6,259 bases of DNA, taken from assembly GCA_030049565.1 (NCBI GenBank), contig JASIKQ010000350.1, positions 1-6,259 on the forward strand. Direction: 5' to 3'. This DNA is from Candidatus Sulfotelmatobacter sp. GTDB taxonomy: Bacteria > Acidobacteriota > Terriglobia > Terriglobales > Acidobacteriaceae. The notes below the pieces were generated by a model. It ran no database searches. It was not told the origin of the DNA and saw only the letters and a list, made by a program, of their open reading frames with translations. The position numbers and the translations under genes were made by a program. Below, piece after piece: positions 1-5,713 of the stretch. Within the stretch, counting starts at the first letter, position 1; each line of letters begins with the position of its first letter.

Positions 1-1
1 T

Positions 2-697
2 GGGGCCGTGCGGGCATGGTCGGAAGAATTATGCGCGGCGATGCCCGAGGTTGCCGGAGTGATGGCATTCTGCGAACCGCAGAAAGGTCCACGGGCCCAA
101 TTGGCTGTAGTGGGGGCGCGCGATCTCACATATTTGATTGCCGACGTGGGATTCCGCGTGAGCGCGGGTTCGTTTTTTCAGACGAACCGGTTTCTTCTGG
201 ATGAACTGACCCAGATCGTTGCGAGCGGCCAAGGTGGGGAGCTAGCTGTCGATCTCTATGCTGGGGTGGGCTTGTTTTCCACAGCCCTGGCTTGTAATTT
301 CCGTCACACGATTTCGGTCGAGTCGTCACAGACGGCGGCAAAAGATCTTCAATACAATCTGCCCGCCAATGGAAAGGCGGTGCAGGCCACAGCCGAGCAG
401 TTCCTGGGCCGGGTCGGAGGTGCAGGCCGGGCGGGCAATTTTGTTCTTCCTGAATTGCCGATGAGGACCGACCTGATTGTAGTTGACCCGCCGCGCAGCG
501 GCTTAGGAGATCGCGTGGCGCGCGCGCTTACGAATGCGAACGCGCCACGCATCACCTATGTATCGTGCGATCCGGCGACTCTGGCGCGCGATGTGATGAT
601 TCTCTTGGGGACGGGTTATCGAATCGAACAGATGCACTTGGTCGACTTGTTTCCGCAGACCTATCACCTCGAAAGCGTAGTAAAGCTCGTCCGGTAA
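2..697 (+). CDS. rlmD: TrmA/RlmD-family RNA (uracil-5-)-methyltransferase, C-terminal part
   Basis: This class I SAM-dependent enzyme methylates C5 of a uridine in RNA, most likely 23S rRNA in the cytoplasm. The reading frame is open to the left edge, so the true start and any N-terminal TRAM and FeS-cluster region lie outside; 231 residues are present. Counting from the GTG at 8, the family motifs appear in order: FFQTN at 56-60, the SAM-binding DLYAGVGLF at 82-90, VDPPRSG at 159-165, SCDPATLARD at 186-195 with the catalytic Cys187 (codon 566-568), and HLESVV at 220-225 with the general-base Glu222. All key residues are intact and the stop is TAA at 695-697. The SCDPATLARD form resembles RlmD/RlmCD more than tRNA-specific TrmA, but the exact target uridine cannot be fixed from this fragment, so the symbol is a family-level choice. 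comEC follows closely on the same strand, so the two may be co-transcribed. Confidence 0.9.
   Translation, partial: GAVRAWSEELCAAMPEVAGVMAFCEPQKGPRAQLAVVGARDLTYLIADVGFRVSAGSFFQTNRFLLDELTQIVASGQGGELAVDLYAGVGLFSTALACNFRHTISVESSQTAAKDLQYNLPANGKAVQATAEQFLGRVGGAGRAGNFVLPELPMRTDLIVVDPPRSGLGDRVARALTNANAPRITYVSCDPATLARDVMILLGTGYRIEQMHLVDLFPQTYHLESVVKLVR
513..550 (+). repeat. 10-bp perfect GC-rich inverted repeat inside the methyltransferase gene
   Basis: GCGTGGCGCG (513-522) and CGCGCCACGC (541-550) are exact reverse complements separated by 18 bases. They could fold into a hairpin in the mRNA between the codons for VDPPRSG and SCDPATLARD. There is no U tract after it, so it is not a terminator. In a GC-rich gene it may be chance. 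Confidence 0.4.
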
Positions 698-755
698 GTT
701 TGCCGGCCTTCCATTGAATCCTGTGGGGGTAGTCCGCGAAAGCCCAGTCGTTACC

Positions 756-3383
756 ATGCCGATTGCACAATCAATCGAAGCAGCGCAGCGGACCTCTGCG
801 CCGCCGGAAATCGATCTGAAGGCGACGCGACAGCCGATGTTTTGGGCCGCTATAGCGTACTCCTTGGGAATTATTGCGGGGAGTCGCACGTGGCGTCCGG
901 CATCGTGGTGGGTGTTTGCGGGCGCCGCATTCCTGGTCGCGGGGCTGTATTTTGTTCGCCGGCGAGAGTGGCTCGGGTCGAGTCTGGCTTTGGGAGCCTT
1001 CTTCCTGGCGGGCGCATTGCACGTACAATTGCGCGGCTCCACGGCCACTCTCGATACCAGCCTTCTGCCATTCGATGGCCAGCAGATCGAGATAACTGCG
1101 CACGTAGTGCGGGACGGCCGGTTGCGGGGGGAGGAAAGAAACGAAATTGGGCAAAGTGTAGACGTTGAGACCGAGGACATCGTTACAGATGAGGGCTTAC
1201 GAATTCCGCTTCGCGCTGGTGTGCGGATAGGAATTTACAGTACGCAACAGCGAAGCCCAGCGTACGTGCCGCCGAGAATTTTTCATTATGGGGAGCGACT
1301 GCGTGTTCCCGTCAAGCTGCGGATGCCGCGAAATTTTCGCAATCCCGGCGCATTCGATTATCAGGGCTATCTTGCTGAACATGGCATGGCGGCGCTGGCA
1401 TCGGCAAAAGCTGACGACGTGCAAATGCTCTCCGGATTTGCCGGGAGCCGCATCGAGCTTTGGCGAAGCCGCATGCATGCCAGCATCATCGCGAAAATTC
1501 ACCAGCTTTGGCCGGCGCCCGAGGCTGCGCTGATCGATGCCATGGTTATCGGCGAAGAGGCTTTTATCGACCGCGACACGCGGGCGGATTTTCAACGCTC
1601 CGGCACGTACCACATTCTCGTGGTCTCGGGGATGAACGTAACGATCCTCGCTTTTGTGGCGTTCTGGACGTTGCGCCGCATGCGAGTCGGAGAGATTCCC
1701 GCGACTCTCTTCACAATTTTGTGGTGTGTAGCCTACGCGTTTCTAACGGAAGTAGGCGCACCGGTATGGCGGGCGACGCTGATGTGCTCCATTTACCTGT
1801 GTGCGCGCCTGCTCTACCGGCATCGTTCGAAGCTGAATGCGCTGGGTTTGGCGGCGCTGGGGTTGCTGGTATTTGATCCCCGGCAGCTTTTCACTGCAAG
1901 TTTTCAGATGACCTTCTTGTGCGTGCTCATCGTCGCCGCCATCGCAATCCCCATACTGGAGCGCACATCGCATCTCTACAGCCGGGCGCTGACCCATTGG
2001 GAGGCGGAAGATTACGGGCCGCGACTGCCACCGCGCGTGGCACAGTTCCGCCTCGATCTGCGAATGATTACGGAACGGCTCGGGCATTTTTTTGGGCAGA
2101 GCTGGTCGTTGCGCTTGGTGCGCGGCGCGGTCATGTTTTCTCTGCACACTTTCGAGTTGCTGCTGGTTTCGGCGGTGATGCAGATGGGTCTGGCCCTGCC
2201 TATGGCGTATTACTTTCACCGTGCCACGACCATTGGGCTTCCGGCGAACATCGCGGTTGTTCCTTTGACGCAGGCACTGATGCCCGCAGCAGTTATTACG
2301 GTGGGTTTGGGTTATGTTTCGCTGCTTCTGGCGAAATTGCCGGCGATGCTCACAGCGCTTGCTCTTCAGGCGATCACGGGTGCTATTCACGGCCTGGGAG
2401 GATTGCGGCTGGCTGACTTGCGCGTGCCGACACCATCAATGCTGATGATCGCTGGCGCGACCGTGGCCCTTGTGGTGGCGATGATATGCGCCCGCAGACG
2501 GACTGCGCTTGTTCTAGCTGGCCTGGCTGCCCTTCTGCTCGCAGCAATTGTTCTCGCTTTTGTTCCGCCAGAGCCGCAGTTTCGCACGGGAGCGCTTGAG
2601 GTCACGTCTATCGATGTAGGCGAGGGCGACTCGATTCTGTTGGTCATGCCACAGGGAAGGACATTGCTGATTGATGCCGGCGGTCCGATTTGGGGTAGCG
2701 GATCGCAGCTCGATTTTGGCGAAGATGTGGTCGCACTATATCTCTGGACGCGCGGCATCTCGCATCTGGATGCGGTTGCGATTTCTCATGGGCACTCGGA
2801 TCACATCGGGGGCATGACGGCGATTCTCAAGGACTTTCGTCCGCGGGAGCTGTGGATTGGGCTTCTGCCGCCGAGCCGTGCGCTCGATGCTTTGCTGGCA
2901 GAAGCGCAGGCTTTGGGAATCAACGTGCTGCGGCATTGGGAAGGAGACGAAGTTAATTTGGGAGGCGCGCAAGTCGATGTGCTGTTTCCGCCACGCGACT
3001 GGCCGGTTGGGTTGGAACCGAAAAATAACGATTCCATGGTGCTGCATGTAAGGTATGGACAGACGTCGGTTCTGCTCGAAGAAGACGCGGAAAAAGCGGT
3101 AGAGCGCCGCATCGCGAGTTTGCAGCAACCGAAAGCCGATCTGCTGAAGGTCGGCCATCACGGCAGCGCGACCTCGACCACGCCGGAGATTCTTGCTTCC
3201 GTAAAACCAAGTTTCGCTGTGATCTCAGTGGGATATCGAACATCTTTTGGTTTACCGAAGCCTGAGGTCCTGCGCCGCCTGCAAGATTTTGGAGTACACG
3301 TTTACCGCACCGATCTGAACGGCGCGGTCACTTTTTATCTCGACGGGCAATCAGTGATGCCCCGGCTGGCAACTCTTCCGTAG
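756..3383 (+). CDS. comEC: ComEC/Rec2 family DNA internalization protein
   Basis: ComEC is the inner-membrane channel that carries single-stranded DNA into the cytoplasm during natural transformation. The ATG at 756 gives 875 residues. Upstream in-frame starts TTG 714 (889 residues) and GTG 723 exist, and none has a clear Shine-Dalgarno, so the start is uncertain. In 889-residue numbering there are N-terminal hydrophobic helices (about 41-104), a soluble DUF4131-type region (to about 240), the Competence membrane domain (about 270-610) with the hallmark HILVVSGMNV at 300-309, and a C-terminal metallo-beta-lactamase-like domain (about 625-880). The last carries DVGEGDS at 634-640, SHGHSDHIGG at 691-700, NNDS at 771-774, LLEEDAE at 787-793 and GHHGS at 814-818. 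The lactamase domain is proposed in the literature to degrade the non-transforming strand. A polar loop of about 55 residues (416-472) interrupts the membrane domain. The motifs look intact, so it is probably functional. No comEA or pilus gene is visible nearby. Its 3' end overlaps the convergent DUF2007 gene. Confidence 0.95.
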   Translation: MPIAQSIEAAQRTSAPPEIDLKATRQPMFWAAIAYSLGIIAGSRTWRPASWWVFAGAAFLVAGLYFVRRREWLGSSLALGAFFLAGALHVQLRGSTATLDTSLLPFDGQQIEITAHVVRDGRLRGEERNEIGQSVDVETEDIVTDEGLRIPLRAGVRIGIYSTQQRSPAYVPPRIFHYGERLRVPVKLRMPRNFRNPGAFDYQGYLAEHGMAALASAKADDVQMLSGFAGSRIELWRSRMHASIIAKIHQLWPAPEAALIDAMVIGEEAFIDRDTRADFQRSGTYHILVVSGMNVTILAFVAFWTLRRMRVGEIPATLFTILWCVAYAFLTEVGAPVWRATLMCSIYLCARLLYRHRSKLNALGLAALGLLVFDPRQLFTASFQMTFLCVLIVAAIAIPILERTSHLYSRALTHWEAEDYGPRLPPRVAQFRLDLRMITERLGHFFGQSWSLRLVRGAVMFSLHTFELLLVSAVMQMGLALPMAYYFHRATTIGLPANIAVVPLTQALMPAAVITVGLGYVSLLLAKLPAMLTALALQAITGAIHGLGGLRLADLRVPTPSMLMIAGATVALVVAMICARRRTALVLAGLAALLLAAIVLAFVPPEPQFRTGALEVTSIDVGEGDSILLVMPQGRTLLIDAGGPIWGSGSQLDFGEDVVALYLWTRGISHLDAVAISHGHSDHIGGMTAILKDFRPRELWIGLLPPSRALDALLAEAQALGINVLRHWEGDEVNLGGAQVDVLFPPRDWPVGLEPKNNDSMVLHVRYGQTSVLLEEDAEKAVERRIASLQQPKADLLKVGHHGSATSTTPEILASVKPSFAVISVGYRTSFGLPKPEVLRRLQDFGVHVYRTDLNGAVTFYLDGQSVMPRLATLP

Positions 3384-3681
3384 CGTCGTCATCCGGTTCG
3401 TCGGAAGATTCAGGGGATGGCGGCTGCCGGTACTCGGCAATGAGAGTGCGCGCCTTCTCTGCGTCCTCTTCGCGCACGAGGATGATCATTCCACCCATAC
3501 CAGGGAACGCATCTTGCAAAAGCTGCGCGGAGGCGAGATCGTTGTCGATCCCGGCGGAGTCGAGCAATCCCTTCACTACCAATGCTTCCGGCTCCTCTTC
3601 ACTGTCGAAAACCTTTACCAGCTTTTCATTGGGATTGGGCCGTTTGGGTTCAGTCGATGGCGATTGACGCTGTTCTGGCAT
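3328..3681 (-). CDS. Small DUF2007-type (putative signal-transducing) protein
   Basis: A cytoplasmic protein of 117 residues with no signal peptide or membrane segment. The core, starting at EKLVKVFDSEEEPEA and running through VVKGLLDSAGI, MIILVREEDAEKA and TLIAEYRQ, matches the pattern I know for DUF2007 (PF09413): a short alpha/beta fold in which hydrophobic strands flank an EAxxxKGLLxxAGI helix. A proline-, serine- and acid-rich tail (PPSPESSDEPDDD) follows. The family's biochemical role is unknown. The ATG at 3681 was chosen because GGAGG lies four bases upstream (3686-3690); the frame is open to a GTG at 3726 (132 residues), which has no such site. It is the last of the minus-strand genes and its final 56 bases are antisense to the end of comEC. 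The family call comes from pattern recognition, not a search. Confidence 0.75.
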   Translation of the reverse strand: MPEQRQSPSTEPKRPNPNEKLVKVFDSEEEPEALVVKGLLDSAGIDNDLASAQLLQDAFPGMGGMIILVREEDAEKARTLIAEYRQPPSPESSDEPDDDATEELPAGASLIARRDKK

Positions 3682-3685
3682 GAAA

Positions 3686-3690
3686 CCTCC
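3686..3690 (-). promoter_or_regulatory. Shine-Dalgarno of the DUF2007-type gene
   Basis: Read on the minus strand this is GGAGG, four bases before the ATG at 3681. It is the clearest ribosome-binding site in the window and decides the 117-residue start over the GTG at 3726. Confidence 0.7.
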
Positions 3691-3700
3691 AATTCCTGAA

Positions 3701-3712
3701 ATCTGCGCAGAT
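3701..3712. repeat. Perfect 12-bp palindrome upstream of the DUF2007-type gene
   Basis: ATCTGCGCAGAT is identical to its own reverse complement. It lies 20 bases upstream of the ATG at 3681, beyond the ribosome-binding site. An extra CAGATT half-copy follows at 3715-3720 on the plus strand. It could be a dimeric repressor site or an RNA hairpin in the leader, but nothing else in the window carries an obvious second copy, so the role is open. Confidence 0.4.
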
Positions 3713-3726
3713 GGCAGATTGCGCAC

Positions 3727-3803
3727 TAGCGATTCATTTTACTCCTGATAAAAAGCACATCCGGTTGGATGCAGAATCAACGCGAAAGTTGGGGTGGCTG
3801 GAT
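3727..3803. other. Short gap between the cyclase locus and the DUF2007-type gene
   Basis: This gap lies between the stop of the GGDEF frame (3804-3806) and the extended DUF2007 frame. Read on the minus strand it contains an AGGAG followed by ATG AAT CGC TAG (stop at 3726-3728), a three-codon ORF, and a T-rich stretch. I see no rho-independent terminator after the cyclase gene and no convincing -35/-10 pair, so the DUF2007 gene may be transcribed from the cyclase gene or from a weak promoter here. Confidence 0.4.
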
Positions 3804-4772
3804 TTAAATCTCGCGGGGCTGGCTGAGTAATGCAGCCGCACGCGCACTTTCCAAAGCTGTTGTACAGTCGGGCGGAAGCACGGTAATGGTGCGCGTCAGC
3901 AAGCCACTATCGTTTCGCAAAACTTCGAGGGTAATGGTGGCGCCGGCGGAGAGTGCGTCTGCCGGAAGAATACCAACACCACGATTTCGCCCCGCAGCTT
4001 TAGCCCGGTACAACGCCGCATCGGCGAGCTCGATGACTTCCTCGGCGCAGATGGCCTGACACGATCCGCGGCTCCACGGAAAAGGCGCCCAGCCCACAGA
4101 GCAGGTCTTGCGCACGCGCACGCCATAGCCGAGGTCGAAGTCTTCCGACGCCATTGTCTCCAGAATTCTTTCGCAGAAGGCAGGAGTTCCCGATGGATCG
4201 GCCGACCGCGACATGATCAGGAATTCCTCCCCGCCCCATCGAACCAGAACATCCGATTTTCGGACCACCTTGCCCAAACGCTCAGCCACACGCTGCAATA
4301 GGCGGTCGCCTGCAGGGTGGCCGTGAACGTCATTCACCTGCTTGAAAAAATCCACATCGACCATGATGAATATCAGATCGCGATGGTCGAGTTCGCGAAT
4401 ATCGGAGTCACGAGCGCGATCGTAATTACGCAGAACCTGTCCCGCTTCTGCGGGGAGGATCTCTTCGAGATAGCGGCGGTTCCAAACCTCGGTAAGAGCA
4501 TCGGTGAACGAAATTTCCTGGAGCTCAAGATTCTTGCGCTGCAATTCGAGACTGTGCCAGCGCAAGGATTGCTCTTTGTTTTCGAGTTCGTCTTTCAGTT
4601 TGCACATCTCGTCGAGATTGTGACGCGAGAGGCGCAGCAGATGAAGCAATTCCCTGTCCATCCAGTGCTGCTTCAGCAGCACCAGAGCACCCATGAAGAG
4701 CATGCAGCGATCGACAGGAACAACCGGTAGGAACGCACGCGCGCCGGGGCAGCGCCGGCGAACTCCGCCCAT
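3804..4772 (-). CDS. Diguanylate cyclase (GGDEF) part of a frame-split membrane protein
   Basis: This frame encodes the catalytic half of a diguanylate cyclase, which makes c-di-GMP from two GTP. Counting from the ATG at 4772, a hydrophobic stretch (24-34, MLFMGALVLLK) is followed by a probable coiled coil (about 50-88) and a GGDEF domain (about 88-267). The domain has DALTEVWNRR at 91-100, MVDVDFFKQVNDVHGH at 137-152, an RKSD inhibitory I-site at 171-174, the active-site GGEEF at 180-184 and ALYRAKAAGRNRG at 253-265. All catalytic and I-site residues are present. About 55 residues of unrecognised tail follow (268-322). The first 23 residues look like out-of-frame noise: similarity to the expected protein begins at 4703, where it continues the membrane domain of the neighbouring frame. 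Neither ATG 4772 nor ATG 4703 has a Shine-Dalgarno. It is best read as the C-terminal part of one gene spanning 3804-5635; separate translation is possible but less likely. Confidence 0.85.
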   Translation of the reverse strand: MGGVRRRCPGARAFLPVVPVDRCMLFMGALVLLKQHWMDRELLHLLRLSRHNLDEMCKLKDELENKEQSLRWHSLELQRKNLELQEISFTDALTEVWNRRYLEEILPAEAGQVLRNYDRARDSDIRELDHRDLIFIMVDVDFFKQVNDVHGHPAGDRLLQRVAERLGKVVRKSDVLVRWGGEEFLIMSRSADPSGTPAFCERILETMASEDFDLGYGVRVRKTCSVGWAPFPWSRGSCQAICAEEVIELADAALYRAKAAGRNRGVGILPADALSAGATITLEVLRNDSGLLTRTITVLPPDCTTALESARAAALLSQPREI

Positions 4773-5635
4773 GCCAGCATGAGGGGCGTGGAAAGCACCG
4801 CCATCATAGACAAGCGCGCAGTCCAGATGCTGTGGTGCTGGCGCGGCTGTGGGTCGAGAGGCCGGTCCGGAGGCGATTCCACGGTGCTGAAGCCCAGGCC
4901 CACGAACCAGGCAATGGCTGCAACCAAAGGCACATCGAAGAGGCTGCCCGTATAGTACTTGTGAAAATCAATCGCTACTCCTGCCAGAATAGAGCCCAAG
5001 CTATAGAAAAATGCCGCCCGGAACAACCCGCGGTAGACATTGCGCCAAGCGCCCACGCTGCGTTTCCAGACGAGGGCCACGCCAAGAATAAGGACGACCT
5101 GTTCACAGGCGTAGAGCAAGTCGAAGCTATGGCCGTAGGCAGCTTCATCGGGGGAAACATACTGCCACGGAATCACGATGAACAGGTAGAGATAAAGCCA
5201 CCATGCAAGCAGAAGAAAGAAGTCGAGTGAAACCAGCCTCAGTGAGCGGCCGTTTTGTCGCACATGTGGCTGCACCGCCAGGGCCGCCATCATGGGAACG
5301 ATGTGCAGGAACAGAATTACATCTCCCACGAAGGGATTCGGGGTGTCCTGTCGAAGAAAGACCTCAAAATAAGTCCAAAGAGCCTGGGAAAGGAACCACA
5401 TGGCGCAACCCACTCCCATGAGCAACCAGAAGAGCTGCGCTTTTTTGGAGCCGCTGCGAATCTTGGCAAGAATGAAAAGCGTGGCACAAAACAAGAGAGC
5501 TGACTGGGTTAGATCACCGAATGCCGTAAGTCCAACACCGCGTGGCGCCAGTAAAGAAACCAACACGTGCGCCGCGACTAACGCGCACACGACGACCGTC
5601 CATCTGCCGGGTTTTCGCAGAGCGATCAACTCCAC
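4673..5635 (-). CDS. Ten-helix membrane sensor part of the split diguanylate cyclase
   Basis: This is an integral membrane domain of 320 residues that I do not match to a named family such as MASE1 or MHYT. Hydrophobic segments lie at about 10-30, 40-57, 66-90, 104-121, 133-156, 172-190, 203-222, 233-251 and 271-293, with a tenth starting near 303. Conserved-looking polar positions within it include WTYFEV at 87-92, PNPFVGD at 99-105 and YACEQ at 175-179. The start is GTG at 5635, because an in-frame TAA sits at 5647-5649; no Shine-Dalgarno is seen. The last nine residues, CSSWVLWCC, are out of character: after RLFLSIAA (to residue 311, codon ending at 4703) the helix continues naturally in the other frame as MLFMGALVLLK. 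The domain probably senses a membrane or small-molecule cue and controls the attached cyclase, which is inference from its architecture. The gene lies 78 bases downstream of kynureninase on the same strand. Confidence 0.7.
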   Translation of the reverse strand: MELIALRKPGRWTVVVCALVAAHVLVSLLAPRGVGLTAFGDLTQSALLFCATLFILAKIRSGSKKAQLFWLLMGVGCAMWFLSQALWTYFEVFLRQDTPNPFVGDVILFLHIVPMMAALAVQPHVRQNGRSLRLVSLDFFLLLAWWLYLYLFIVIPWQYVSPDEAAYGHSFDLLYACEQVVLILGVALVWKRSVGAWRNVYRGLFRAAFFYSLGSILAGVAIDFHKYYTGSLFDVPLVAAIAWFVGLGFSTVESPPDRPLDPQPRQHHSIWTARLSMMAVLSTPLMLAWAEFAGAAPARVRSYRLFLSIAACSSWVLWCC

Positions 5636-5713
5636 TGTACGAGTTTATTTTGACTGCGGATGGCACGCGCATTACCGAAGTAACCGCACATCGTGGGCTA
5701 GCAGGTTTCGTGG
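5636..5713. other. Short gap between kynureninase and the cyclase locus
   Basis: Seventy-eight bases separate the kynureninase stop from the GTG at 5635. Minus-strand TTAC-TTCG-GTAA (complement of 5672-5683) can form a four-base-pair stem closed by a cUUCGg tetraloop, but it is too short and lacks a U tract, so it is not called a terminator. An AT-rich stretch (about 5642-5652) lies close to the GTG. No clear promoter pair is seen. Confidence 0.35.

Larger units (their letters stand above)
3804..5635 (-). pseudogene. Frameshifted membrane-bound diguanylate cyclase gene, whole locus
   Basis: Taken together, the two overlapping frames form one recognisable gene: a ten-helix membrane domain, a coiled-coil linker, a GGEEF domain and a short tail. 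On the minus strand, reading GCA at 4705-4703 and then ATG at 4703-4701 moves into the downstream frame, which equals one missing A at 4703. The restored product would have 311 + 299 = 610 residues, with GGEEF at about 468-472. Everything else in both halves is intact. This suggests either a very recent inactivating deletion or a base error in the sequence. The label pseudogene is provisional, because translational coupling into ATG 4703 or a sequencing error would leave an active system. Confidence 0.65.

Noticed and set aside
698..755. Promoter or terminator between the methyltransferase gene and comEC
   Set aside because: No hairpin with a T run and no recognisable -35/-10 pair is seen in this short gap.
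503..1180. Long minus-strand open frame (225 codons) across the end of the methyltransferase gene and the start of comEC
   Set aside because: It lies antisense to two well-supported genes, is rich in Arg, Pro and Ser as expected from GC-rich shadow frames, and shows no domain motif.
1743..2390. Minus-strand open frame (215 codons) antisense to the comEC membrane region
   Set aside because: The Gln/Arg/His-rich composition is the reverse complement of hydrophobic codons, with no ribosome-binding site and no family resemblance.
4695..4710. Programmed -1 ribosomal frameshift in the cyclase gene
   Set aside because: There is no slippery heptamer at GCTGCATGC and no obvious downstream pseudoknot, so a deletion or base error is the simpler explanation.
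4317..4730. Plus-strand open frame of 137 codons within the GGDEF gene
   Set aside because: It is antisense to an intact catalytic domain whose motifs explain the sequence.
5672..5683. Terminator between kynureninase and the cyclase locus
   Set aside because: The stem has only four base pairs (plus one G-U) around a UUCG loop and is not followed by a U tract.
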